Part shown: positions 35,663 to 45,512 of the stretch, piece after piece | Numbering within the stretch: position 1 is the stretch's first letter | Layout: each line of letters opens with the position of its first letter | Assembly: GCA_014728295.1 (NCBI GenBank) | Contig: WJLW01000019.1 | Coordinates: 1-64,000 of the forward strand | Direction: 5' to 3' | DNA from: Chitinivibrionales bacterium | GTDB lineage: Bacteria; Fibrobacterota; Chitinivibrionia; Chitinivibrionales; WJKA01 | DNA: 64,000 nucleotides | Notes under the pieces: generated by a model | Databases searched by the model: none | Told to the model about the DNA's origin: nothing | The model's input: the letters and a program-made list of their open reading frames with translations, nothing else | Position numbers and translations under genes: made by a program

Positions 35663-37222
35663 ATGAAGCATAATTCATCCCCCGCACTACGCAAGGCAAT
35701 TGACTTTTTGGAGAAGGCGCTCCAGTCGGATGAGGCAAAATCCGAAGGGCGTCTTCCGCCTTTGGCACAACTTGCGGCGATGAGTGGTGTCTCACTGGTA
35801 ACCATGTGGAAAGCTGCGACGGTATTCAAGAAGCGCGGATGCATTGAAATGTATCCAGGTCAGGGAATTGTCGTCAAAGCGTATCGTACTGATGATTCAC
35901 CACTTGACGAATTCGAATCAATGCTCCCCTCGAAATCGAATCGTCAAACCTGGACGCGCGTTGCCGTTGAAATAGAAAAAAGCATCCTGAACGGCGGTCT
36001 GGCACGCGGCGCGACCTTGCCTTCCTGCAAAGAGCTTGCACAACAGTTCGGCACTTCATTTCCCACGCTGAAAAAGGCCCTGCACCATTTATCGCGTCTG
36101 GATATAATTACCCCGCACAAGCGCCATTATGCCGTACCCACACTTACTCATCGTCGTTCGGGCGCGCACATTGTGTTGCTCAAGCCGATCGACCTGTGGG
36201 GGCGTTCCATGTTTTACGAAACGATGTTCGACACCATGTTCAAGCATATCGAAGACCAATGCGCCCGCTTGGCATTGAAACTTGACATCGTCGATTATCG
36301 GGAAGGCGCCGGCGAATTATCCTTTTATCCGCTTGGCGACACCGACACCATTGAATTTCCTGCCTCCGAGAATGTTCTGGGGTACCTCTACCTTCACCAG
36401 AAGCGTGCTGCAACGCAATACCGTATTCTAGCACATTTGAACGCTTCTAAAAAGCCGACAGCCATACTTGACACAAGTCAGGAAGTTATCACGCAGCACA
36501 ATATCAGCCCGGCGAGGCATCGCATTTTCAGTTGGGCCTCCGGCTATCAGGCAGGCGCAAAGGCTGCGCACTATTTTCTCGAACTGAATCATACCAGGAT
36601 GGCATACATTTCGCCTTTCCACGCACTTAAATGGTCTCAGCAACGCCTTGAAGGAATGCAGGACGTCTTACGCAGGGCTGGTTTACCCGATGGAGTTGAA
36701 CCACTTGTTTTTGATAAATTTGACTCGACCTGGAAGTTTTACCAGCACGCACGCCAGACCTCCCGGATGGATTCTTTATCACAGGCATATCATGAATGGC
36801 GCGAGCAAATCCCTGCGGCAACGGCAGGACACCTCGATCTCATTATGGACTGGGCATTGCGCGAAACGATCGAGCACGCCGAAATCTGCCACCGTACCTA
36901 TCCGCTTCTGGACAGGGCCCTCAAGGACCAGAGCATTACCGCCTGCGTGTGTGCCAACGATCTGATAGCCGTTATGGCACTGCAATATCTCAAGCACAAA
37001 GGGATTAACGTCCCGCAACGCCTTTCACTTTTCGGATACGACAACTCGCTGCAGGCCCTCAAGCTGCGTCTCACCTCTTTCGAATTCAACATGCAGCCCA
37101 TCGCCACAGCCATGCTGCAACACGTGCTGCAGCCACCCGATCCGCTCCGCAGCAAAGTGAAACCGCTTCTGGAGATAGATGGTTATATTGTTACGCGCAC
37201 ATCCACGGCACCGCGTGCATAA
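35663..37222 (+). CDS. Transcription regulator with two winged helices and a LacI-like sensor
   Basis: A 519-residue relative of the regulator at 15605. The first winged helix is at about 1-72 (LPPLAQLAAMSGVSLVTMWK). The second, GntR-like, is at about 95-165 (WTRVAVEIEKSILNGG, ATLPSCKELAQQFGTSFPTL). The sensor has LacI-family landmarks: HFSASGYQAG-like WASGYQAGAKAAHYFLE, MAYISPFHALKWSQQRLEGM, VCANDLIAVMALQYL and RLSLFGYDNSLQAL. It is divergent from the secreted genes at 31203-35405 and convergent with the carbohydrate-binding gene at 37335, so it may control the former in response to a sugar. AGGAC lies before the ATG. Confidence 0.82.
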   Translation: MKHNSSPALRKAIDFLEKALQSDEAKSEGRLPPLAQLAAMSGVSLVTMWKAATVFKKRGCIEMYPGQGIVVKAYRTDDSPLDEFESMLPSKSNRQTWTRVAVEIEKSILNGGLARGATLPSCKELAQQFGTSFPTLKKALHHLSRLDIITPHKRHYAVPTLTHRRSGAHIVLLKPIDLWGRSMFYETMFDTMFKHIEDQCARLALKLDIVDYREGAGELSFYPLGDTDTIEFPASENVLGYLYLHQKRAATQYRILAHLNASKKPTAILDTSQEVITQHNISPARHRIFSWASGYQAGAKAAHYFLELNHTRMAYISPFHALKWSQQRLEGMQDVLRRAGLPDGVEPLVFDKFDSTWKFYQHARQTSRMDSLSQAYHEWREQIPAATAGHLDLIMDWALRETIEHAEICHRTYPLLDRALKDQSITACVCANDLIAVMALQYLKHKGINVPQRLSLFGYDNSLQALKLRLTSFEFNMQPIATAMLQHVLQPPDPLRSKVKPLLEIDGYIVTRTSTAPRA

Positions 37223-37334
37223 GTACGAAAACTCGGTCGAAATACAATGTAAAGGAAGAAACAGTCCGTCTTCCAAAGCGTCCCTACTCAACAATCAATC
37301 ATCAATCAATCATGCAAATTCGACTGTGCTCGCC

Positions 37335-38522
37335 TCAATGAATGATCTTGCGTGTATGCCCTTGACGGGAGCGGGAGCGCAAAATAACGATTCCCTGCTT
37401 AACGTCAGCGCTTCTCACAGAACCATTATGGCGTGTGTCTATTATCCGGCCCTGCAGAGAATACGCCTGCAATGAGCTGTGGTTGCCGATTACCGATGAT
37501 CTTTGCGCCGAAATATGATTCGAAGCCGTTGCCCCGCTTGCCAGTTGATAATCCTGCTGCACTGTTCCCCCGTCGCCGCGGCAGAACAGCGTCAGTGTTT
37601 TGGGGCCGGTGATTTCGGTCGGGACGGTAAACTGCACCTGATTGCCGGAACCGATCGCCACCTCACCCAGATTGTCTGAATTGGCGTCATAGCCCCAACT
37701 GATATTGTCGCCTTCCGCATTGAGGGTTATGGTCGAACCCATGACCAGCTCGGTATTCTGCGCGGGTTCGAGAATAATGACCTCCTGGGGAGGAGGAGGA
37801 GGTGTGCCCGTCGAAGAGTAGAGTCGCTCAGACGGTCCGGCCCCACTTGGCCGTGAAAAATTGCGGTCGGTTGTCATGAGCCACTTGTCAAACTCGTGTC
37901 CGTCTTCGCGCATTGAAAATTGGATTACATGGACTCCTGCAGAAGGTACATCTAGGAAAATTTTGTGCTCTTCACCGCAATGGTTGGCGCCGGTTCGTTG
38001 CTTGCTGTCCCACCGCCACGAGTTTTTCCCACTACACCATTGCAGCCGCTGACCGCTTGCCGGCCAGGTACCGTTAATGCCGACATGTTGTCCGTTGTCT
38101 TCGCCGTTAGTTGAATAGACTCGTGACCAGACATAATATTTTCCCGGCGTATTGAATTTCACTTTGAAACTTATCACGGCCATCTCTCCGGGTGAATTCG
38201 AAATATTCTCCCCCCCCTTGAGCGGATCGCCATGAGATCGCCGCGTATCGGGAAGAATCTCCAGATATGCTTTGCCGCTGGCAGTAGTTGCATGGTTCTC
38301 ATCACCGTCAGGCGTTACGTTCGGAGTGCTGTTTTCGGTGGTCAGGTACCATTTGCGTACACCATCTTTCTCCTGCTTGAAGAAATGCTCGGCCTCAACC
38401 GCAACAAGACCGTCGATCTCCTCAAAAATCATTTCCTGTGAATGCACCGCACCCACCAACAGCAAGGCAAAACCGCATGCAAGATTACACATCCGTACAG
38501 ATAGTTCTGGATGAAGCTTCAT
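37335..38522 (-). CDS. Secreted carbohydrate-binding protein (GH115-C/agarase-CBM-like)
   Basis: A 395-residue exported protein. GGGGGAA is followed by two ATG codons; the second (38522) has the better spacing. Residues about 1-30 form a signal peptide. The domain at about 35-225 starts LVAVEAEHFFKQEKDG, contains KYYVWSRVYSTNGEDNGQHV, and closes with HVIQFSMREDGHEFDKWLMT, the pattern of carbohydrate-binding modules in GH115 and agarase proteins. A Pro-rich linker (TPPPPPQEV) leads to an Ig-like domain, then a Ser/Gly-rich tail with sorting-like features. No catalytic domain is seen. It probably helps attach the cell or an enzyme to polysaccharide. Confidence 0.76.
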   Translation of the reverse strand: MKLHPELSVRMCNLACGFALLLVGAVHSQEMIFEEIDGLVAVEAEHFFKQEKDGVRKWYLTTENSTPNVTPDGDENHATTASGKAYLEILPDTRRSHGDPLKGGENISNSPGEMAVISFKVKFNTPGKYYVWSRVYSTNGEDNGQHVGINGTWPASGQRLQWCSGKNSWRWDSKQRTGANHCGEEHKIFLDVPSAGVHVIQFSMREDGHEFDKWLMTTDRNFSRPSGAGPSERLYSSTGTPPPPPQEVIILEPAQNTELVMGSTITLNAEGDNISWGYDANSDNLGEVAIGSGNQVQFTVPTEITGPKTLTLFCRGDGGTVQQDYQLASGATASNHISAQRSSVIGNHSSLQAYSLQGRIIDTRHNGSVRSADVKQGIVILRSRSRQGHTRKIIH

Positions 38523-38957
38523 CATTTCCCCCGGATTAAAGCGTTTAAAAAAATTCTGATTTACCATGTTCTGATTCTGGGAATAATATAAGCAGAAATG
38601 ATGTCCAATACACGATTTTTTACTTTTTTTTGTATATATGTTGCTGATAATTCTGACAACATATCTTAAGTAGTTGATATTAAAGGTAATTATTATTTGC
38701 CTGGTTTACATTTTTCTACGCGATAATGCTATGTTACCAACGCGAATGCCGGGGAAAGTATCCATAATTGCGCACCATTCAGCGACAGGCAGCACTATTT
38801 TTCGCAGATACCTGTCTAGCGCACATCTTTGACTAATCGAGCTGGTGCAACATTCGGCTCGGCTGAACCGACCGACAAGCCCGCTTGCTCACAAGACCAT
38901 AGTGTCATCAGTTTGTTAAAGCTCGGGAAGGTGCTCGGTGCAGAATTCGAATGACTC
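38523..38957. other. Intergenic region, AT-rich
   Basis: About 435 bases, with a T-rich stretch near 38618-38640. It lies between two leftward genes and holds no recognisable gene, RNA or repeat. Confidence 0.35.
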
Positions 38958-39836
38958 CTAAATGCCTGAGCTGGTTGGATTTATTGACTCAAGCTCATGG
39001 CGCAGTGCCTTCTCGATCTCCAGCAAAAGATGTTCGTGCGCGAAAGGCTTTCGGAGAGAAGTTGTATAGCCTGTTTCTGCTCTCGCGCCCGGACCGGCAT
39101 TCTCGCTGTAACCTGAAATAAAAATTACCGGAAGGGATGGACAAATTCTGCGGATACGACGCATACATTCCGTGCCGTTCATGGCAGGCATTATCATATC
39201 GATGACGGCAAGGTCAATATCGTTTTTATGCTCGCCGAACATTTTTATCCCGGATTCTCCATTGTCGGCGGTATACACCCTGCAGCATGATTCACGCAGA
39301 AGCTTTACCAGGGACGCTCTCACGACCTGTTCATCATCTACAATTAAGATTGTTTTCCCGCGAATGCTGTCATTTTTACGTTCCCGGTCGATTACTTCCG
39401 CGCCATCATTTGCGGAGTCATGGCTGATCGGAAAAAACAGCTTAAAGGCCGTTCCGCGTCCCACTTCACTTTCGACCAAAATCTCCCCATGGTGGTCTTT
39501 GACGCATCCGTAAACAGCGCTCAGGCCCAGTCCGGTACCTTTTCCAACCCCTTTGGAGGTAAAAAACGGATCGAAGATATTTGGAATAATATCGGCGAGA
39601 ATGCCTGTTCCGGTACCCGCAATAGTCACCACGGCATAAACGCCGTCGGGCAACCCGGCCGGCATACCGTCTGCACGGTTTTCATTTATGTCCATGCATC
39701 GAGTTTCGACACGCAATGTGCCGCCGTCGGGCATGGCATCCCGGGCATTGACACAGAGATTGAGAATGGCATTCTGAAGCTTGGCCTGATCACCAAGCAA
39801 CTCGCACCGGCGCCCACCCAGAAATCCCACAGGCAA
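38958..39836 (-). pseudogene. 5'-truncated hybrid histidine kinase (HATPase-REC fragment)
   Basis: The frame begins inside the ATPase domain, directly at the N box (LQNAILNLCVNARDAMPDGG). The PAS and HisKA regions and the phospho-acceptor histidine are missing, and the 250 bases upstream show no trace of them in any frame I checked. In the G1 box the usual DTGTGI reads AGTGTGI, losing an aspartate needed for ATP binding. The receiver domain (ILIVDDEQVVRASL, AVIDMIMPAMNG) keeps its aspartate. A protein of 292 residues could still be made and might work as a lone receiver, but the simplest reading is a decaying gene. It resembles the kinase at 7710. Confidence 0.65.
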
Positions 39837-40094
39837 AAGACAGGCCGGTTGCTGTGGTGTATTACAAAGCGAAGACCTTCATCGGCTCCGAAAGTTCGCC
39901 CCGCAGCATCGCGATAGAGCGGATAGGCATAGAGATAAGATGCAGGAAATGAGAGGCCTGACTACGACGCCCCCGTAAGGTAAGACCATTTGCCAGGCTG
40001 TTGGGTGCCGCCCCCGCGGGACGAATGCCGCCGACGAGCAACGCAACTCAGAGTAATACGGACCGTCGAGAAGCACCAGTAGTTCTGCAATCAG

Positions 40095-40313
40095 TCACTG
40101 CGGCAGCTTTTTATTAATAAAATAGGCACAGGGCGGCTCAATACCCGCTTCTTCGCACATGTTGATCATGAAATTCATACCGTGTTTCATGAGCAGCGGC
40201 ATGATGCGCGGCAGCAATTTGATGAGCAAAGCGATTTTCAATCCGGCAATTGCACCGGCCAAAGCACCGATGAGGATTGCGGGGAGGAGAATTTTGTTGC
40301 TGTTGTTTTGCAT
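40095..40313 (-). CDS. Small membrane protein
   Basis: A 72-residue protein with one long hydrophobic segment (LLPAILIGALAGAIAGLKIALLI) and a second amphipathic stretch (RIMPLLMKHGMNFMINM). It ends in a Cys-containing tail (CEEAGIEPPCAYFINKKLPQ). AAGGAG lies 12 bases before the ATG. It is divergent from rimO. No family is recognised; it may be a small inner-membrane accessory protein. Confidence 0.5.
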   Translation of the reverse strand: MQNNSNKILLPAILIGALAGAIAGLKIALLIKLLPRIMPLLMKHGMNFMINMCEEAGIEPPCAYFINKKLPQ

Positions 40314-40406
40314 CAGGTGAATACTCCTTGCGGTTTGGAATCAATTCGTCTAAATGCAGGCAATGAAATTATATTTCCACAACAAATATAAAGCGGAGCC
40401 CTTCAT

Positions 40407-41708
40407 ATCAAAAGAATCTACCTCATTTCCCTCGGCTGTGCAAAAAACCAGGTGGACTCGGAACTTTTGCTGGGCAACCTGCGTAAGTGCACCATAGTTG
40501 AAGAAATTGAAGATGCCGACGTCATTATCATCAATACCTGCGGATTCATCCAATCGGCGAAAGAGGAGTCGCTCGAGACCATTTTCGGAGCTGCGCAGGT
40601 CAAACAGGATGCAGCAGCTCTGGGCCGCAGAATCGAGCTCATTGTCACGGGCTGCATGACCGAGCGTTATCGGACGGAACTGACGCAGGAGTTACCCGAG
40701 GTGGATGCAATTTACGGGATTGGCGAATATGATGCACTCAGTTCACATCTGTCCGAATCGAAATTGCCCTGGAAAAGCGATAGCCGACTCTTGCTCTCTC
40801 CACGGCATTTCGCCTACCTGCGCATTGCGGACGGTTGCAATCAGCAATGCGGATTTTGTGCTATCCCAGGCATCCGCGGCAAGCTGCGCAGCAGAACGAT
40901 AGAGCAGTGTACGGATGAAGCGCGGCGCCTGGCGACACATGGCGTGCAGGAGCTGAATATCATTTCGCAGGACACAACATCATACGGCTGGGACCTTTAT
41001 GGACGGGACCGCAACAATAACCACCTCCTGAAACTGCTGGATTCGCTCGAAGCAATCGAAACGCTGCCCTGGATCAGAATCATCTATAACTATCCCGCCT
41101 ACATCTCGGACGCCTACCTCAGGCATATCGCTGCATCAACCAGAATTTGCAAGTATCTCGATGTTCCGATCCAGCATATTGCGGATTCGGTCCTGAGGGC
41201 CATGCGTCGCGGCGTCACGCAGGCCCAGACACGTGATCTGATTGAGCGTATTCGCACTATTATCCCCGAAGCCGCGATCCGTACAACGCTCATCGTTGGC
41301 TACCCCGGCGAAAGTGAACAGGATTTTCTGGAGCTTGCCGATTTTGTCTCGCAGGCGCAATTCGAGCGGCTGGGAGTGTTCATGTACTCTGATGAGGATG
41401 GGACATACGCGTATAGCCTCGCCGGAAAAATACCACAACGCGAAATTCAACGTCGCCACGACCACATCATGCACCTGCAAAAAGAAATTGCCGAACGTAA
41501 AAACCGGGCTTTGATCGGTACGACGCAGCGCGTGCTTGTCGACAGTCAGGAAAATGACTACTGGCTTGGCCGCACACAATTCGACATGCCCGAAGTGGAC
41601 AATTCCGTAATTATCCATGCCGATACTGAGATAGAGGTGGGAACATTCCAGAATGTTCGTATCGAGAATGCATTTGAATATGATATCGAAGGTAGCATTT
41701 CGGCATAA
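40407..41708 (+). CDS. rimO: Ribosomal protein S12 methylthiotransferase RimO
   Basis: A radical-SAM enzyme that methylthiolates Asp of ribosomal protein S12. The MTTase domain holds the first cluster cysteines, including Cys11 of ISLGCAKNQVDSE, NTCGF and TGCM. The radical-SAM motif is CNQQCGFC, and the C-terminal ~60 residues are a TRAM domain. An in-frame TAA at 40389-40391 is followed by AGC GGA GCC CTT CAT ATC and no ATG, GTG or TTG occurs before the essential first cysteine. The only cognate-type starts downstream (GTG at 40452) would remove that cysteine. I therefore propose a rare ATC start at 40407, 8 bases after GGAG, giving 433 residues; ATC 40416 or ATT 40425 are alternatives. Confidence 0.85.
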   Translation: MKRIYLISLGCAKNQVDSELLLGNLRKCTIVEEIEDADVIIINTCGFIQSAKEESLETIFGAAQVKQDAAALGRRIELIVTGCMTERYRTELTQELPEVDAIYGIGEYDALSSHLSESKLPWKSDSRLLLSPRHFAYLRIADGCNQQCGFCAIPGIRGKLRSRTIEQCTDEARRLATHGVQELNIISQDTTSYGWDLYGRDRNNNHLLKLLDSLEAIETLPWIRIIYNYPAYISDAYLRHIAASTRICKYLDVPIQHIADSVLRAMRRGVTQAQTRDLIERIRTIIPEAAIRTTLIVGYPGESEQDFLELADFVSQAQFERLGVFMYSDEDGTYAYSLAGKIPQREIQRRHDHIMHLQKEIAERKNRALIGTTQRVLVDSQENDYWLGRTQFDMPEVDNSVIIHADTEIEVGTFQNVRIENAFEYDIEGSISA

Positions 41709-41962
41709 ACCGCACTCCCCTCACACTTTCCTCATCAAACCCAAACCAATTCGGCACAGTGCAAACAAATTTGTAACCAATTTTTGATACAAAGCTAATT
41801 AATTCCAAATACTACGGATGTATTTATTGAGCAGACCGCACTTCCGGAACGGGGTAGATATTACAATGGAAAGGAGGTCAGCACTACATGAGCAGGTCCG
41901 GAAGGTAGATCGTATTTGTAAAATTCAATCCATATTTCTACTACAATTCAGGAGGACGAGCA

Positions 41963-43735
41963 ATGTTGCTAAATACTGCAAACAAGCCAATACGGATTTG
42001 TACCATTCTTTCAATAACCTGTGTACTTCAGCTTTTTGCCGGAGAAAAGCTTTCAGAACTGGCATTGCGCAAACTGGCTGCAAAGACCGTCTCGTGGAGC
42101 AGTTCAGAAGCGGATGTTGCATCTGTTGATAATATTGCCTGCAAGATCCTTGCTTTTAACGATTTTCATGGCCAGATCGGTGCAGGACGCAAGGTGGCCG
42201 GACGCCCGGTCGGAAGCGCCTCGGTTATGGCATCCTATCTCAAGTCGGCCGTCGAAGGATTTGGTGAAAACTATGCCATCGTTCATGCCGGCGACCTGGT
42301 GGGCGCCTCTCCCCCTTCATCATCACTTTTACAGGATGAACCAGCGCTCATGTTTTTCAATGCGCTGGGCAATCAGCATTGCAGCACCAGAGATCGCTCG
42401 AATTCCTGCTGCAATCTGGTCGGCACGCTAGGCAACCATGAGTTTGATGACGGCGAAGAAGAGCTCATGCGCCTGCTAAGCGGCGGAAATCACAAGGATG
42501 GCCCTTTTATGCAGGCCCCCTGGAAAGGAGCCGCCTTTCCCCATATCTGTGCAAACGTTTTTAAAAGAAGCTCCGGTCTTCCCCTGGTTGCCCCTTACAC
42601 AATCAAGCAGACCGATAACGGCAAAGGACCGCCGGTAGCCTTTATCGGCGCGTGTCTCGATGAAACTCCCACCATCGTTACCCGTGAAGGCGTGAAGGAT
42701 CTGATTTTTGTCGACGAAGCCGAGGCTGTTAACCTAGTTGCCAGAATCATCAAGGATTTCCTGGGCATCAAGGCTATCGTTTTGGTCATTCACGAGGGCG
42801 GCACGCAGTCATCTTACGGCGGAGGTACCGATCCGGATGCCGGCGCCGTCAGCGGAGAAATTGTCAGCATCATCAATGAACTGGACGATGAAATTGACGT
42901 TGTGATAACCGGCCATCGCCATGGATTCACCAATGCGCTGGTAAAGAATAAAAACGGCGTTCCGATGCTGGTTACGCAGTCCTGGTCAAAGGGTTCTGCG
43001 TATGCCGACATTGATATCGAACTCAGCCGTGCAACCGGCGACGTTGTCAAGAAGTCGGCCAAAATCATTACCACCTGGGCCGACGAAGGTCCCGGCCTGG
43101 ATCCCGATCCGGCGATTGCAGCAGGCGTCAAGGTTGCCCAAGACATGGTCAAAAAGCTTACCGATCAGAAAATTGCCGAATCGGCTACCGAAATTTCGCG
43201 TTCACAGAATGCTGCCGGCGAATCAGCGCTGGGTAATCTCATAGCCGACGCACAACGCGCAATAATGGGAACCGATTTTGCGTTTATGAACCCGGGTGGT
43301 ATCCGCGCCGATCTCGATGCGGGCACAGTTACCTGGGGTGAGCTGTACACCATTCAGCCGTTTGCCAATTACCTGATTAAAATGGAATTGACTGGTCAGC
43401 AGGTCAAGGATCTGCTCAACCAGCAATGGGCAGGGCAGCCCTATCCGCGCATGTTGCAAATCTCAGGCCTTTCCTACACCTGGGACAATTCTCTGCCCGC
43501 AGACGATCGTGTCGTTGAAATTCTTAAAGACGATCAACCGCTTGAGTTTAATGCGACCTATACCGTAACTGTCAACAGCTTCATGGCCGACGGCGGAGAC
43601 AACTTTACTGTTTTGCTCGATGGGAAGAACAAAGCTACCGGCCCCATCGATCTCGATGCGCTCATCGAATACATCAAAGCCCTGCCACAACCCTTCGCCG
43701 CATCTGTTGAAGGCAGAATCTCGAGCATCAACTAA
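41963..43735 (+). CDS. Secreted 5'-nucleotidase/UshA-like metallophosphatase
   Basis: A 590-residue exported enzyme that should hydrolyse nucleotides or related phosphoesters. CAGGAGGA precedes the ATG and a signal peptide covers about 1-27. The metallophosphatase domain has FNDFHGQ (Asp67, His69), HAGDLVG (Asp111), GNHEFDDG (Asn158, His159), VIHEGG and ITGHRHG, which are the usual metal ligands. The 5'-nucleotidase C-terminal domain follows (about 385-590) with NPGGIRADLDAGTVTWGELY and FMADGGDNF. A strong terminator follows. It stands alone and probably serves phosphate or nucleoside scavenging in the periplasm or outside. Confidence 0.93.
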   Translation: MLLNTANKPIRICTILSITCVLQLFAGEKLSELALRKLAAKTVSWSSSEADVASVDNIACKILAFNDFHGQIGAGRKVAGRPVGSASVMASYLKSAVEGFGENYAIVHAGDLVGASPPSSSLLQDEPALMFFNALGNQHCSTRDRSNSCCNLVGTLGNHEFDDGEEELMRLLSGGNHKDGPFMQAPWKGAAFPHICANVFKRSSGLPLVAPYTIKQTDNGKGPPVAFIGACLDETPTIVTREGVKDLIFVDEAEAVNLVARIIKDFLGIKAIVLVIHEGGTQSSYGGGTDPDAGAVSGEIVSIINELDDEIDVVITGHRHGFTNALVKNKNGVPMLVTQSWSKGSAYADIDIELSRATGDVVKKSAKIITTWADEGPGLDPDPAIAAGVKVAQDMVKKLTDQKIAESATEISRSQNAAGESALGNLIADAQRAIMGTDFAFMNPGGIRADLDAGTVTWGELYTIQPFANYLIKMELTGQQVKDLLNQQWAGQPYPRMLQISGLSYTWDNSLPADDRVVEILKDDQPLEFNATYTVTVNSFMADGGDNFTVLLDGKNKATGPIDLDALIEYIKALPQPFAASVEGRISSIN

Positions 43736-43764
43736 AACGCGCGGTCCTCATTTATATATAGTAG

Positions 43765-43796
43765 ACGACCGGTTTCAGTAAAGCCGGTCGTTTTTT
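43765..43796 (+). terminator. Rho-independent terminator
   Basis: Perfect 8-bp stem ACGACCGG/CCGGTCGT with an 11-base loop, followed by six T residues, 30 bp after the nucleotidase stop. Confidence 0.9.
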
Positions 43797-43897
43797 CGAC
43801 CTGTCCCAAAAATCATTTGCATTCGTGCCATATTCCGTGTACAATTAAAAGGTTGACACGAACTACCATTCGGGCCTGTTTACGAAAGGAGCACGAT

Positions 43898-45373
43898 ATG
43901 AAAAAGGTGCTTATATTGATGGTATGCGCTATGCTGGGAAAGGCTGCAGGTTGGCAACTGGTCGACAAAAACAATCACCTCACCGATACCCCGACCGTCA
44001 ATGATTTCATGCCGCTGAATGTCACCAGCGTTCGGAATTCATTCCACCAGATCCTTTATCCGCCCAACGATCCGCAGTGCAGCTTCCGCTGACTTATCTA
44101 TACGGGGATAGGTCTGTCCCCCGACAGCACCGATACACTGCTGATACAGGTTTTTCTGCCCGATGTCGCCGTGATGTACTGCTCGGCCCTGGACAATAAC
44201 TGGCATATTCTCGACGTCGGCTCGCCGCTTTACTGGGACAATGAGCAGCGCGTTTATCAACATCCGACGGCCTATTCCGACAGCGCTGCGCATTACATCC
44301 AGAGCATCGGGTACAATGTCAACGACCGGCAGTGGCTCTACAATCTCTCGCCGCAGGTAGATACGGGCGTCGGACTTGACATTGTCTCCTACCCGCGCGG
44401 CACACCGCTCTGGATGGGCAAGCCGGAGGGCCCCTACACAATTTACGGCGTCACGGAATATAAAGAGGACATTGTTGCGTGGGGCGCCTTTTTTGAAGTC
44501 GGCTATTTTTCGGCCGAATTTACCGCCGGCACAGTAAGCGACAGCTTTTACGGAGGTTTTTTGTGGGACCGAGCCTATCATAGAGTTTACTTTAACGACT
44601 CCGCAAAGGGAACGGGCGCCGAGGATGGCATAGTCCCGTCGTACTCTTATATTGGCATTCAGCAACATGAATTCGTCCTCATGATTGCCCAGAATGAAAA
44701 ACCGCCTAATTGCCCGGTCAACCCTCCGGTCGAGTTCTTACACCAGGGCCGGATCAATTTCCCATTGACAAACGAAAGCTATGTTTTCGATGATTTCACC
44801 TACGAAGATGTCTCGTATGTCGACACGCTCGGCCTGCAGCCCAACCGGCAAAAAATTGCCGGATCCTACCAATTAGGTGACGTGTATCTCGAGGGAACCA
44901 TATTTAAATTCTGGCCCGAACAATGGTGGGTTTACAAAGGTACCTACTGGGACAGTACGCTGCATTACTCCTGGGGACGCGGGTACTGGCAATGGAACGG
45001 ATATATTACGAAAGGATCTGACACTATCCGTGTGGTAAACAGCTTTGGCGGCGGAGAGTTTACCCGGCATGAATTGCGGAGTCAGGATGCGCGGCGAGTG
45101 AAATTATCACGAATGCCGCCGGGAATGCACTTCAAAGTACGCTACGATAGAAACGCAAAGACACTTCATATCAGCAATGCAATATCACCCGGAAGCCGGA
45201 GGACATATTCGATATTCGATTCGCGCGGCCGGTTGTTGACCGCGTCCATTATCACGGGCGCAAGCTCAGTGTGCAGCATCGATGCTCAAAGACTTGGCGC
45301 CGACAAAATGGTCTTTGTCCAATTGAAATCGCAAAACGAAATTGTAAGCCGCGTTGTGCCAATTATGCACTGA
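43898..45373 (+). pseudogene. Secreted protein gene with an in-frame TGA
   Basis: The frame starts at 43898 with GAAAGGAG and a signal peptide (MKKVLILMVCAMLGKAAG). Codon 65 is TGA (44090-44092), after DPQCSFR. The same frame then runs LIYTGIGLSPDSTDTLLIQV and on for about 425 codons to a sorting-like tail (RTYSIFDSRGRLLTASII). A Trp at the TGA would fit smoothly. A downstream start at 44171 is possible but would lack a signal peptide, so the gene is most likely broken by one G-to-A change. The family is not recognised; the body is rich in Trp and Tyr (GRGYWQWNGY), as in sugar-binding beta proteins. Confidence 0.68.
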
Positions 45374-45512
45374 TTGCTCCGCTAAATTACACAGCGGCAG
45401 GTTGAATAGGCCCCGTTTGAACGCATTACCTCTCAATAAACACTAATAATTTTCGGGGGCGGGAACCATTCGTTCGCCGCGTTTTCGTTTCACATCCATT
45501 AAGGAAGAGGTT

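Noticed and set aside
41818-42129. Short rightward gene upstream of the nucleotidase
   Set aside because: It overlaps the well-supported nucleotidase start in another frame and shows no coding signature.
44039-44668. Leftward 209-residue reading frame inside the interrupted secreted gene
   Set aside because: It is antisense to a frame with a signal peptide, conserved aromatic pattern and sorting tail; no start signal supports it.
17590-45373. Alternative genetic code or selenocysteine at the in-frame TGA codons
   Set aside because: TGA and TAG are used as ordinary stops by other genes here, no SECIS-like structure was seen near 44090, and one interrupted gene also contains TAA.
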